Below, in pieces: positions 1-9,743 of a stretch of 44,644 nt of DNA (its first letter is position 1; each line of letters begins with the position of its first letter). The notes below the pieces were generated by a model that worked only from the letters and a program-made list of their open reading frames with translations, had not been told where the DNA came from and did no database searches. The stretch is from NCBI GenBank assembly GCA_003277985.1, contig QCHR01000010.1, positions 1-44,644 on the forward strand. The letters are read 5' to 3'. The stretch comes from Prochlorococcus sp. AG-402-G06 (GTDB lineage: Bacteria > Cyanobacteriota > Cyanobacteriia > PCC-6307 > Cyanobiaceae). A program made the position numbers and the translations under genes.

Positions 1-1954
<1,954 letters not shown>

Positions 1955-2044
1955 TTCTTTTGCTTTTACTTAAAAATTTGCTTTATTCTTTCTGATTATT
2001 TTTAATAATTTCTATGCAGTCTTCAGGGTTCATTCATAACACTA

Positions 2045-2161
2045 TCCTGGTGTTCATGGCGATGTGGAACCACTCCGATCCATCTCGAACTCGGTTGTGA
2101 AACGCATCAGCGGCGAAGATATTTGGGGGGTAGCCCCCTGAGAAAATAGCTCAATGCCAGG
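2045..2161 (+). rRNA. rrf: 5S ribosomal RNA
   Basis: A ~117-nt block 90 nt after 23S begins TCCTGGTGTT and ends AATGCCAGG, so its ends pair as in a 5S helix I. It contains the characteristic ATCTCGAACTCGG loop and a GC-rich helix near the 3' end (GGGGGGTAGCCCCCT). Its position directly after 23S and before a strong terminator fits the last gene of the rRNA operon. The exact ends are inferred from helix pairing. Confidence 0.95.
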
Positions 2162-2170
2162 TAAAATATT

Positions 2171-2199
2171 AAAAAGGGTCCTCAGGGACTCTTTTTTAA
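2171..2199 (+). terminator. rRNA operon rho-independent terminator
   Basis: An 11-bp stem (AAAAAGGGTCC / GGACTCTTTTT, one G-T wobble) encloses a TCAG tetraloop and runs straight into a T tract ten nucleotides after the 5S end. This is a textbook intrinsic terminator for the rRNA transcript. The converging mutM gene ends 8 nt beyond it. Confidence 0.9.
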
Positions 2200-2206
2200 T
2201 GTTCAA

Positions 2207-3055
2207 TTATTTTTGACAAATAGGACACCAGTGAGTGCTCCTTCCACAGATTTTTTCTCGCAATATCTTCTCGCCACATTTTCTACAATTTTTACCACCT
2301 CTTCTATATACCCAGGCTTGACCACCATAATTTCCATTAATACCCTCTAAATCCCTAAAGTCACTAAAAGTAGTGCCTCCTTCTCCGATACTTATATTTA
2401 GAATCTTGATCAAACTATTACAAAGCTTTTTTAAGTCTGAGATTTTTAAATCTCTACTTTTAGTTTTTGGATTAATCCCTGCATCAAATAATGTTTCATC
2501 TGCATATATATTTCCAACTCCAGCTACAGTTCCTTGATCTAGTAAAGCAGATTTAATAGAGCGTGTTTTGTTCTTCAAATATTCTTTTAAATAAACACTA
2601 TTAAAATCCGAACTAAATGGTTCTGGGCCTAATCTTTTAATTCCAGATACTATTTCTGGGATTGTTTTTGTGGCTGGCACATACCACATTTGTCCAAAAT
2701 TTCTAATATCTATAAAACGCAGTTCTTTTCCATTCTTTTCAATAAACCTAACTCTAGTATGGTTACATGGGGGTATTTGTTTTTCTATTAATTTAAATTG
2801 GCCTGTCATTCTAAGATGAACAACTAAAAAACCTTTACTATGTTTTTCTTTGGTATGGAGTGAACCTATTAAATATTTGCCTCTTCTTTCCCAGGTGCAT
2901 AAATAACTTTTTTTTATATTATTTATAAAGTTTTCAGATCCACCAACACTTGCAATTGACCTTTCTTTTAATACTTCTATGCTTTCAATATAAAAATTGT
3001 TTGTAAGTTTCTCAAGTCCTTTTCTTACTGTCTCAACTTCAGGTAATTCTGGCAA
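2207..3055 (-). CDS. mutM: Formamidopyrimidine-DNA glycosylase
   Basis: Base-excision repair glycosylase/AP lyase removing 8-oxoguanine and formamidopyrimidines. The 282-aa protein begins MPELPEVETVRKGL, the invariant family N-terminus in which Pro2 becomes the catalytic N-terminal amine and Glu3 is essential. A C-terminal zinc finger of the C-x2-C...C-x2-C type (CRKCGEKI...CPIC) occupies the last ~30 residues, and the length is normal. The start codon is TTG at 3053-3055, fixed by the obligatory MPELPE sequence. It lies 14 nt downstream of psaE on the same strand, so the two may be cotranscribed. It converges on the rRNA operon. Confidence 0.97.
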   Translation of the reverse strand: MPELPEVETVRKGLEKLTNNFYIESIEVLKERSIASVGGSENFINNIKKSYLCTWERRGKYLIGSLHTKEKHSKGFLVVHLRMTGQFKLIEKQIPPCNHTRVRFIEKNGKELRFIDIRNFGQMWYVPATKTIPEIVSGIKRLGPEPFSSDFNSVYLKEYLKNKTRSIKSALLDQGTVAGVGNIYADETLFDAGINPKTKSRDLKISDLKKLCNSLIKILNISIGEGGTTFSDFRDLEGINGNYGGQAWVYRRGGKNCRKCGEKILREKICGRSTHWCPICQK

Positions 3056-3069
3056 GAGTAATAATATTC

Positions 3070-3288
3070 TTAACTTGAGGCAGCTTCTAATTCTTTTACT
3101 GAAAATTGGCTGGTATTGGCACCACCATCAACACCACTAAAAGCTTTGAAATCACATTTTTCAAATTTGACAGTTACGGGGTACCTCATCGCTGGCGATT
3201 TATCGATAGAGACTATTTCTCCAATTTGATTGAACCAGTATGATTCTTGACGCAAGATGCGAACCTTATCTTTTCTAGCAAAGCTCAT
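3070..3288 (-). CDS. psaE: Photosystem I reaction centre subunit IV (PsaE)
   Basis: Small peripheral stromal subunit of photosystem I that helps ferredoxin docking and cyclic electron flow. The 72-aa protein starts MSFARKDKVRILRQESYW and has the SH3-like PsaE core (GEIVSIDKS, RYPVTVKFEKCDF, FSVKELE). It has the short cyanobacterial length without a plant N-terminal extension. A good ribosome site (AGGAAAG) precedes the ATG. The ~170-nt region upstream, shared with the divergent gene at 3465, contains a 7-bp inverted repeat (see the separate entry). mutM follows closely. Confidence 0.97.
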   Translation of the reverse strand: MSFARKDKVRILRQESYWFNQIGEIVSIDKSPAMRYPVTVKFEKCDFKAFSGVDGGANTSQFSVKELEAASS

Positions 3289-3308
3289 CTGACTTTCCTA
3301 TGTGTTTT

Positions 3309-3327
3309 TAGATAACATTATTATCTA
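3309..3327. promoter_or_regulatory. Inverted repeat upstream of psaE
   Basis: TAGATAA and TTATCTA are separated by 5 nt, 21 nt upstream of the psaE ATG. On the minus strand the AT-rich spacer could also contain a -10-like element. It may be an operator, a 5'-UTR stem or part of the promoter. Only the symmetry is directly seen. Confidence 0.35.
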
Positions 3328-3464
3328 TCAGAACAGGGGAAATTTGTATTTGTGTCACAGACTGTCGCTGCTATGTTCAAAAGTAGGTCGTTTTTAAAAG
3401 AGTTTTTCTTTCAGACAAAATTAATTCATATTGATTTCAGGGCGAATTTTCAATTAACTTTGAA

Positions 3465-4550
3465 TTGTTGAACCTAAAAGATTTTTTTGTGATACCACAG
3501 CCATCTTTAGACCCCTCATCTATAAGTTTTGATTTGCCTGATCCTGAGGAAGACGATTTAAGTAGCATAGATTTTATTGAGAGATTACAGAATGCATGGT
3601 CAATTTGCGAGCAGTTTGATTTGCAAACTGAAATTTGGCGAGGAAGGATTTTACGTGTTGTAAGGGATAGAGAAAAGAGGGGAGGTGATGGAAGAGGGAC
3701 AGGCTTTTTGCAGTGGTTAAGGGAGATGGAAATCAGTAAAAGCAAGGCATATTCTCTTATTCAACTAGCTGATTCCTCGGATAATCTTGTGGTTGATGGA
3801 ATTCTTGAAGAATCAAGTGTTAATAATTTTTCAAAAAGAGCTTTTATAGAAACAGCGCAAGCTCAACCTGAGATTCAATATATGATTTCTGAGGCTGCTA
3901 ATGAAGGGAAGGACATAACAAGAAGGCAAGTAAAAAGCTTGACTGATCAATTTATGGCGGCGACGAGCTCTATTTTGCCTGAAGAAATTAGAGAAAAAAC
4001 GCAATCGAATTTATTGCCAGCCAAGTATGTTGCACCATTGGTAAGAGAGTTATCCAAGTTGTCGTCTATTCAGCAAGAAGAAATTTGCGAAACTTTAAGA
4101 GAAAACCCTGAAATCGATTCTGTAAAAGATTTGACGAATACGGCTAAATGGATTGGCAAGTCCGTAGATGCTTCTCTGGCGTTAAGGGCTTTTCAAAACA
4201 AGAATTTAAACTTAGATAAAGCTACTCAAGAAGCCCTCAGATTGGATTCTTTAGGATTGCTTTCAGATGCTTTTGGACAAGCTAAAACTATAGAGAGCTC
4301 TATCTTAAAGTTTCATTCTGCTTGGAAAAGATTAGAAATCTTGCAAGAGAGGCTATGGCTCGAGTCTGGCAGTAGTACTCCTTATTTGAGAGAACTCTTA
4401 GATACCCTTCAAACTCTTACTGGTTCAACAATAAGAGTTTCTCTTGGGGAGCTTTCAGGGGGGAAAAGGTTGAGATTGCAGCTTGTAGAGGAGGACTCTG
4501 AAAGATTGGAGCCACCATCTCTTGAAATGAATCAAAAATTTAAAAATTAA
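3465..4550 (+). CDS. Conserved hypothetical protein with HTH-like N-terminal half
   Basis: A 361-aa soluble protein that I cannot assign to a named family. Residues ~30-105 are mainly helical and acidic. They include ISKSKAYSLIQLAD, which reads like a helix-turn-helix recognition segment of plasmid or phage regulatory (ParB/KorB-like) proteins. The rest is Leu/Glu-rich helix with possible coiled coil near 270-310. No catalytic motif is visible. No ATG exists at the front of the frame: TTG at 3465 or 3468, or GTG at 3489, are the only early starts. It is divergent from psaE and its 3' end overlaps the LysM gene tail-to-tail by 11 nt. A DNA-binding role is only a guess. Confidence 0.75.
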   Translation: MLNLKDFFVIPQPSLDPSSISFDLPDPEEDDLSSIDFIERLQNAWSICEQFDLQTEIWRGRILRVVRDREKRGGDGRGTGFLQWLREMEISKSKAYSLIQLADSSDNLVVDGILEESSVNNFSKRAFIETAQAQPEIQYMISEAANEGKDITRRQVKSLTDQFMAATSSILPEEIREKTQSNLLPAKYVAPLVRELSKLSSIQQEEICETLRENPEIDSVKDLTNTAKWIGKSVDASLALRAFQNKNLNLDKATQEALRLDSLGLLSDAFGQAKTIESSILKFHSAWKRLEILQERLWLESGSSTPYLRELLDTLQTLTGSTIRVSLGELSGGKRLRLQLVEEDSERLEPPSLEMNQKFKN

Positions 4551-5400
4551 AATCCTTATCACAAAAATCATTAATTAATTTAAATTCAAAATCAGTTTTA
4601 GGGAAATACCAGTTTGTCCAGTAGGTATTATTTAATGTATTATTTAAAGCTCTCTTTTTGCAGCTTATAGCTATATCGAAAGATGTATTTTTCTTTGTTT
4701 TTGCTTGAGTAATATAATTACCATCATAATATCTCCAATCAGACCAGTTGATTATTATTGATCCATATTTTAACCATCTCAAAGCGTTATTATCTCTTAT
4801 CTTCAATTTAGTATTTGGTTTGACTTCTGCTGTCTCATTTAATTCGTTGAGAGAAAAAAGTTCTTGACTTTGGATTCTATGTGTCTGGGCTATCTCTGAG
4901 AGTGTTTCTCCTTCTATTGTTTGATGATAAAATACTTTTTTACTAGCTAATTTATCACTTTTATCGACCATTATTTTTTTATAAAAAGATCCTTTTGGTA
5001 AAAAAAGGATCTGATTTGTTTCAAGATAAGAATCATTTGATAGATTATTTATAGCAATAATATCTTTTAAACTTATGTTATAATCTCTGGCTATCTTGTA
5101 TAGAGTATCCCCTTTCAAAACTTTATAAGAAATATGCTCATTTTTATTATATTCATCATTATTCTTTAGTGGAATTAATATAGTTTCTCCTTCTATCAAT
5201 TTGTTTGCATCATTAAAATTATTTTTATACATTAGTTCTTTCAAGGGAACTCCATATTGTCTAGACAACTTGAAAAGTGTATCGCCACTTTTTGCTACAA
5301 TTTTCGTATCAGCATTAATTTTTAAAGTAAATATTAACAAGGGAAAAATTATACTAGCTATATAAAAGAAACTAAAAGGCAATGTGATATTTTTTAGCAT
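4540..5400 (-). CDS. LysM-repeat envelope protein
   Basis: A probable exported or membrane-anchored peptidoglycan-binding protein of 286 aa. An N-terminal hydrophobic segment (residues ~7-28) is a signal or anchor. Three LysM modules follow: ~33-78 (KSGDTLFKLSRQYGVPLKEL), ~93-137 (KGDTLYKIARDYNISLKDI) and ~157-200 (EGETLSEIAQTHRIQSQEL), each with the GDTL/GETL opening. The last ~85 residues form a Trp/Tyr-rich region (WSDWRYYDG, YWTNWYFP) with no recognised catalytic motif, so it may be a non-enzymatic wall-binding protein or carry an undescribed C-terminal domain. It converges with the preceding gene (11-nt overlap). Confidence 0.85.
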   Translation of the reverse strand: MLKNITLPFSFFYIASIIFPLLIFTLKINADTKIVAKSGDTLFKLSRQYGVPLKELMYKNNFNDANKLIEGETILIPLKNNDEYNKNEHISYKVLKGDTLYKIARDYNISLKDIIAINNLSNDSYLETNQILFLPKGSFYKKIMVDKSDKLASKKVFYHQTIEGETLSEIAQTHRIQSQELFSLNELNETAEVKPNTKLKIRDNNALRWLKYGSIIINWSDWRYYDGNYITQAKTKKNTSFDIAISCKKRALNNTLNNTYWTNWYFPKTDFEFKLINDFCDKDFNF

Positions 5401-5443
5401 CGATGGTCTGAATTAATAATCTATCTAGTAGATATAAAATATA

Positions 5444-6823
5444 CTAACCTATTAATTTTTTAAGTAAAGATAAATCTAACTTATAAGGAGGATATCTGAA
5501 ATTTAGGTCTAGCCAAAAAGGTCTTTTTAGAATTGATTTGTAATGAGTAAAGTTATCAAAACCTGCTTTCCCGTGGTATTTCCCCATGCCACTTGATCCG
5601 ACGCCTCCAAATGGAAGCTCTGGTATGCCTGCCTGTAAAACAACATCATTGAAACAAACTCCTCCAGAGGAGGTCATTGAGAGTATTTTCTCTTGTTCTT
5701 TTTGTTCCCCACCAAAAAGATATAGTGCAAGGGGTTTAGGTAGGTTTTTGAACTCTAAAATCACCTCATCGAGATTTTTAATACACAAAATAGGCAGCAA
5801 AGGACCAAAAAGTTCTTCTTTCATTAATGGATCGTTCCTATTCTCAATTTTGATGAGAGTAGGGCTAATTCGTTTTTCTTTTTCATTACTATCACCTCCA
5901 TAAATTATTTGACTATTATTTTTTGCTCTTGTTAGTAAAGTGTTAAGTCTATCAAATTGGGTTTGATTAATAATGCTCCCAAGATTTTTTGAATTTAGAG
6001 GGGAATTTCCATAAAAATCATTGATCGATTTTTTTAAATTAAAAATTAAAGAATCAAAAAGTTTGTGCTCAACAAGTAAATGATCTGGAGCGATACAAGT
6101 TTGTCCAGCATTTAAACTTTTCCCCCAAACTATTCGCTTAGCAGTGACTTCTAGATTTGCGCCTTCGATTACAACAGCTGGGCTTTTACCTCCAAGCTCT
6201 AAAGTAACTGGAGTAAGGTTTTTTGAGGCAGCTTCCATTACTTTTTTACCAATGTTTTCACCACCTGTAAAAAACACGTGATCAAATTTTTGAGTCATTA
6301 AATTAGCCGCAATAGCTCCATCTCCTTCAATAACTTGAGTGGTTTCTGGTTGAAAATATTTTTCAATGAGTTTTTTTATTAGTTTTGACACATTTGGTGC
6401 ATGCTCTGATGGCTTTAGAACCGCTGTGTTTCCAGCGGCTAAAGCTCCTACAAGTGGTTGAAGTGTAAGGGAAAAAGGATAGTTCCATGGTCCAATTATT
6501 AGAACGCAGCCCAATGGATCTGGTTGGACAAATGCTTTGGCAGGCCTGAGGGAGAGAGGAACATTGATTTGTTTGGCTTTCATCCAATTGGATAAATTTG
6601 TCTGTGCAAGTTTGATTTCTTGTTTGACTGCAATAATCTCAAAGAACCCTTCTGTAGGAGGCTTTCCTAAATCCTGGTTTAAAGCATCTAATATTTCTTG
6701 TTGATGATTTTCTAATAAATTAGATAAAGCATAAAGCTGGTTTCTTCTCCATTTCTCAGGTCTTGTTTTACCAGATAAAACTAGATCTTGTAATTGATTA
6801 AGTACGAAATTTTCTGAAGACAT
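5444..6823 (-). CDS. NAD(P)-dependent aldehyde dehydrogenase (class 3-like)
   Basis: Oxidises an aldehyde to its carboxylic acid with NAD(P). The 459-aa length and the C-terminal tail with RYPPY match the short, class 3-like fatty or apocarotenal aldehyde dehydrogenases of cyanobacteria. Visible motifs are the active-site Glu in LELGGKSP (~E209), the catalytic Cys in NAGQTCIAPDHLL (~C243) and the cofactor loop FFTGGENIGK (~185-194). The ATG start gives a full-length N-terminus. It stands alone on the minus strand. The substrate cannot be read from sequence; membrane aldehydes are likely by family, as the C-terminus is hydrophobic. Confidence 0.92.
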   Translation of the reverse strand: MSSENFVLNQLQDLVLSGKTRPEKWRRNQLYALSNLLENHQQEILDALNQDLGKPPTEGFFEIIAVKQEIKLAQTNLSNWMKAKQINVPLSLRPAKAFVQPDPLGCVLIIGPWNYPFSLTLQPLVGALAAGNTAVLKPSEHAPNVSKLIKKLIEKYFQPETTQVIEGDGAIAANLMTQKFDHVFFTGGENIGKKVMEAASKNLTPVTLELGGKSPAVVIEGANLEVTAKRIVWGKSLNAGQTCIAPDHLLVEHKLFDSLIFNLKKSINDFYGNSPLNSKNLGSIINQTQFDRLNTLLTRAKNNSQIIYGGDSNEKEKRISPTLIKIENRNDPLMKEELFGPLLPILCIKNLDEVILEFKNLPKPLALYLFGGEQKEQEKILSMTSSGGVCFNDVVLQAGIPELPFGGVGSSGMGKYHGKAGFDNFTHYKSILKRPFWLDLNFRYPPYKLDLSLLKKLIG

Positions 6824-7084
6824 CGTTCATTAAGATCTTTTATTTCTTCTAACAAAATAAATCATTAATTGAGGTTAAGGTCTACGAAGATAGCCCCCTA
6901 AGTATTTTGACTCATATCTATCTTGACTTTTAGAATTTCAACCGAAGTGGTTCTGTTGTTCTTGTGATTAGCAATACTAATTATGAAAAGGATCAAAGGT
7001 AATAATTACTGTCTTGTGTAAGACAGAATAAAGAGGGTTTTGAGTATTATCTACGAGTTACTTTTTTTCAAGATTGGGCATAAA

Positions 7085-7363
7085 ATGTTAATCCCTAATA
7101 GTGAAATATTGATTAATCATTTTATTGTTATTTTTACATTCTCTTTGGCTTTTATAGGTGTTGCTGAAGTTATGTACTGGTTATACAGAAAAGAATACCT
7201 TAGGGCGAAAGCTAAATATCTGAGAGAATTAATAGATCAAAAAAATGATTTAAGTAGTTCAAATGAGCCTTTTTATACATGTGTGTATGAGAAATGGAAC
7301 TCTGGAGAAATGCCTTTATCAGAGGCTAATACAATGTGCAGCTTAAAGTTTGATCATAATTAG
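7085..7363 (+). CDS. Small membrane protein, unknown function
   Basis: A 92-aa protein (107 aa if a TTG at 7040 is used). It has one clear transmembrane helix (residues ~10-33, rich in Ile/Phe/Val), then a basic, probably cytoplasmic segment (YRKEYLRAKAKYLRELID). The soluble tail carries two cysteines (FYTCVYEKW, NTMCSLKF). I prefer the ATG at 7085 because the hydrophobic segment follows directly; the TTG has an AGAGG-like site at rather short spacing. Its family is not recognised. It is co-directional with the membrane gene 80 nt downstream. Confidence 0.6.
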   Translation: MLIPNSEILINHFIVIFTFSLAFIGVAEVMYWLYRKEYLRAKAKYLRELIDQKNDLSSSNEPFYTCVYEKWNSGEMPLSEANTMCSLKFDHN

Positions 7364-7443
7364 TTATTTCTTTAGAAAATTTTTACATAATTTCATACTA
7401 TAATTTGGCCATCAAATTAGGTTTCAATTGAGATAAATATGTT

Positions 7444-8193
7444 ATGGCTAATAATTTAATCGGTATTAGAAATTTTAGGTATGCGGTATTAATTATTTTT
7501 GCTTTTATTTTAAGTATTTCTCTTTTTTACTTTGATTTTAATTTAATTAGTGATTTTTTTTATGATATTGTTGTCGGTCTAAATTCGAATAAATTATTTA
7601 GTGCAACATTAATATTCTTATTGTTTTTGCTTAGATCAATTAGTATCTTAATACCAGTTTTACCTGGAACAATATTTTCTGTAGCAGCAGGTTTTCAGTT
7701 CGGATTACCGCAAGGTTTGATTATTATTTTTTTCGCGGATTTTGTATCTTGTTCAATTTCATTTTTATTAGCTAGAAATCTAGGAAGAACTTATATTTCT
7801 AGATTACTTGGATCAAGTCAAATGCGAAGAGTTGAAAGCATAAGCCAAGATTATTTAGAAAATAATTATTTTCTTATGACAGCTCTTTTGATGTCTGGCT
7901 TTTTTGACTTTGTTTGCTATGCAATAGGGCTAACAAAAATAAAATGGAAAAGGTTTATGCCTGCTCTAATATTTAGTATAATTATCTCCGATTCTCCATT
8001 TGTTGCTAGTGGTTTCGCTGCAAGAAAAATTAAAGATATCGGATTGAATAATTTCTTACAAAAAATATTAAATGGAGAGCTTGATATGATTTCAGGAAAT
8101 TATCTTTTCCTATTTATAATCTCTTTTTTGATAATATTTTTATTGGGTATAATAAATATCTACTTAAACAAAAGGTCAAAGATTACTAAGTAA
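7444..8193 (+). CDS. DedA/TVP38 (VTT-domain) family membrane protein
   Basis: A 249-aa integral membrane protein with about five or six hydrophobic helices. The central part (RSISILIPVLPGTIFSVAAG ... LPQGLIIIFFADFVSCSISF) matches the SNARE-associated/VTT domain, including the Pro-Gly re-entrant segment and a following AGxxFG-like motif. The family is linked to lipid scramblase or undecaprenyl/phospholipid transport and membrane homeostasis; no substrate can be assigned here. The ATG is immediately preceded by AT-rich sequence without a strong ribosome site. An imperfect hairpin follows the stop. Confidence 0.8.
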   Translation: MANNLIGIRNFRYAVLIIFAFILSISLFYFDFNLISDFFYDIVVGLNSNKLFSATLIFLLFLLRSISILIPVLPGTIFSVAAGFQFGLPQGLIIIFFADFVSCSISFLLARNLGRTYISRLLGSSQMRRVESISQDYLENNYFLMTALLMSGFFDFVCYAIGLTKIKWKRFMPALIFSIIISDSPFVASGFAARKIKDIGLNNFLQKILNGELDMISGNYLFLFIISFLIIFLLGIINIYLNKRSKITK

Positions 8194-8212
8194 CTTATTG
8201 ATTTGCAAAAAA

Positions 8213-8234
8213 AAAGCCCTTAAGAAAGGACTTT
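8213..8234. terminator. Probable terminator between convergent genes
   Basis: A 9-bp stem with one mismatch (AAAGCCCTT / AAGGACTTT) and an AAGA loop lies between the VTT-domain gene (+) and the DUF4278 mini-gene (-). A run of nine A residues on its left flank (8207-8215) supplies a U tract for minus-strand transcripts, so it more likely ends the DUF4278 transcript. Confidence 0.5.
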
Positions 8235-8254
8235 AATAAATAGAGAGATTTTTG

Positions 8255-8356
8255 TTAGCTTTGGTAAGACTTGCCGCGATAGGTAAGTTGTACGTGCTGT
8301 TTTTCTACAACTGCTTTTTGCTGGTTGTACTTAAGGCCTCTGTAGGTTAAAGACAT
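8255..8356 (-). CDS. DUF4278 mini-protein (33 aa)
   Basis: A 33-aa frame reads MSLTYRGLKYNQQ near the start and VQLTYRGKSYQS at the end. The duplicated LTYRG-x-x-Y motif is the hallmark of the DUF4278 family, abundant in picocyanobacteria and of unknown function. The protein is essentially two copies of the motif joined by a charged linker. The ATG is unambiguous. A likely terminator lies just beyond the stop, and ~100 nt of inverted-repeat-rich sequence precedes it, suggesting a structured 5' leader. Too short for most gene callers, but the double motif makes it convincing. Confidence 0.85.
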   Translation of the reverse strand: MSLTYRGLKYNQQKAVVEKQHVQLTYRGKSYQS

Positions 8357-8373
8357 TGCTTTCTCCGAAATAT

Positions 8374-8427
8374 GCTCAAGTCCCCGTTCCTTGGCTTGAG
8401 TCAAACTGCGGCTCATCTTTTGATGAG
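8374..8427. promoter_or_regulatory. Two hairpin-forming repeats upstream of the DUF4278 gene
   Basis: CTCAAG (8375-8380) can pair with CTTGAG (8395-8400), and CTCATC (8412-8417) with GATGAG (8422-8427) around a TTTT loop. On the minus strand these lie 20-70 nt before the DUF4278 ATG and would form the 5' UTR. On the plus strand the second hairpin is followed by GTTTTTG, so it could instead end a plus-strand small RNA. Function not established. Confidence 0.4.
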
Positions 8428-8536
8428 TTGAACGTTTTTGTAGTTATTGCTACAGAAAAATAATAACTCAAAAATGCTCCTTCTGATGTTCACCTTGTTA
8501 CATAAAGCTAATTGTCTTTGCTTAAAACTTTAAGTC

Positions 8537-8632
8537 ATGGGAGATTCCTCGATGTGGATTTGGAATAAAGGGGTATCTTGTTGCATCAAAAAGGGGGGAG
8601 CTTGTTTTATTGTTATGGGCTGTGACGGTTGA
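8537..8632 (+). CDS. Possible 31-aa Cys/Gly-rich mini-protein
   Basis: An ATG-initiated frame encodes 31 residues with four cysteines (SCCIKKGGACF, MGCDG) and two tryptophans, and ends 22 nt before the convergent gene at 8655. There is no clear ribosome-binding site and I do not recognise a family, so it may be chance. It is listed because picocyanobacteria carry many genuine mini-genes of this size and the gap is otherwise empty. Confidence 0.25.
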   Translation: MGDSSMWIWNKGVSCCIKKGGACFIVMGCDG

Positions 8633-8654
8633 AAAACTTTACTCATCCGATTGC

Positions 8655-9410
8655 TTAATTAGTCGGGTCGCTGATCTCGAGGGAAGCCCTGGTTTCATCT
8701 CCAAAATGGATTTCAAGTTCATTGCTGAAGACGTCCGTTCCGTTTGAGGGGAAAACTAGTGGGGATTCTCTGAAATGAAGCAGATTATTTTCTAGATGTA
8801 ATTCCTCTGAGGAGAATACCCCTTGATGCTTTTCACCATTTGTCTTGAATTCGCCTGCTTCTGTTCTAGACCAGATAATAAACCAATCAAGTTTTTCATA
8901 TCTTTCTAATTGTGCCTCATTCCATTCGTGGTAGTCATCACAATCAAAAAGCTCATTCGCTGATGTCTCAATAGCTTCACCGTCAACTTCTATTGTTCCT
9001 TCATCTAAGTGGATTTTGTATTCCTCAGCTCCATCTTCTTCAAGAAGAACATCATTGTTAAAAGTCTTTTGTGCCAGTGCCAACATTTGCTCTTTTTTAT
9101 CATCTAGAATCTTGCTTACGATAAGGTCTTCATCCCATAAATTATTGTCCAAAATGTATCTTAGAGAACCAAATCTTTCAGCAAGGGCCTTATTTGCTGC
9201 ATCTTTTGCAATCTTTGATGCCTTCTCACTATCTTCATCAAGTTCTTGTTTGAGTCGCTTTAATTCACTCGCAAGTGAATCCATTTTTCTATAAAATTCG
9301 CCGTAGTATTTCCCTTCTCTAGTTGTTTGATTGGAATAGAAAACTTTGATGTATTGAATATCGCCGTTGTAAGTAACTTCAAATGGCATTTGATCAGAAT
9401 TATCTCTCAT
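8655..9410 (-). CDS. Conserved hypothetical acidic protein with coiled coil
   Basis: An acidic soluble protein of 251 aa from the ATG at 9410 (259 aa from a GTG at 9434). A heptad-like Lys/Glu/Leu segment (residues ~44-80, ASELKRLKQELDEDSEKA) predicts a coiled coil. The rest is rich in Glu, Asp and Trp and ends without a membrane segment or catalytic motif. I recognise no family. I prefer the ATG because the GTG has its purine-rich element too close; a GGAAAGG lies ~14 nt upstream of the ATG. It sits at the left edge of the accessory pocket. Confidence 0.65.
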   Translation of the reverse strand: MRDNSDQMPFEVTYNGDIQYIKVFYSNQTTREGKYYGEFYRKMDSLASELKRLKQELDEDSEKASKIAKDAANKALAERFGSLRYILDNNLWDEDLIVSKILDDKKEQMLALAQKTFNNDVLLEEDGAEEYKIHLDEGTIEVDGEAIETSANELFDCDDYHEWNEAQLERYEKLDWFIIWSRTEAGEFKTNGEKHQGVFSSEELHLENNLLHFRESPLVFPSNGTDVFSNELEIHFGDETRASLEISDPTN

Positions 9411-9507
9411 GGAAATGATTACGCCTTTCCCCACCTCTCGCCATAATTTAAACGCTTGGTTATAAGTTAAAGGGTAAATAGAACATTAAAAAGGTGACTA
9501 GTTGTGA

Positions 9508-9532
9508 AAAGAGAAATTAACTTTTTCTCTTT
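9508..9532. terminator. Hairpin AAAGAGAAA/TTTCTCTTT
   Basis: A perfect 9-bp A/G-rich stem with a 7-nt loop, followed on the minus strand by TTCAC after the TTT of the stem. It lies 18 nt beyond the stop of the start-less frame at 9551-9727 and could terminate a minus-strand transcript through it. The U tract is weak. Confidence 0.4.
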
Positions 9533-9550
9533 ATAAGGTGGGATTTGTTC

Positions 9551-9727
9551 TTAAAAGTAGTTGTTTATGCATATAGTCAGTTCTTCTTTATTTCTTTCTA
9601 CTCCCTTTGCTTGATATACGTGAGCAAAAAAGTTTCTTGAATGGGGCTTTGCACTCTTTGTAAGTGGTTTTGGTGCCCTTGTCAGGTTCTTGAGAACAAG
9701 ATCTCTCCCTTTTAAATAAAATTCTTG
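9551..9727 (-). pseudogene. Well-coded small frame lacking a start codon (decayed or frameshifted mini-gene)
   Basis: An open frame runs from 9727 to a TAA at 9551 and ends KGVERNKEELTICINNYF. Composition and codon use look like a real small basic protein, yet no ATG, GTG or TTG occurs in frame. A strong ribosome-binding sequence (AAAGGGAGAG, 9703-9713) stands at the right place with a TTG 5-6 nt beyond it, but that TTG is in another frame and stops after five codons. Terminator-like hairpins lie on both sides (9744-9774 and 9508-9532). The simplest reading is a small gene with a recent frameshift near 9695. A non-canonical start (CTG) is possible. Confidence 0.35.
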
Positions 9728-9743
9728 TTAATTAATTAAAGTC

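Noticed and set aside
7040-7084. TTG start 15 codons upstream for the small membrane protein
   Set aside because: The purine-rich site is only about four bases from the TTG, and the ATG at 7085 directly precedes the membrane segment; kept only as an alternative.
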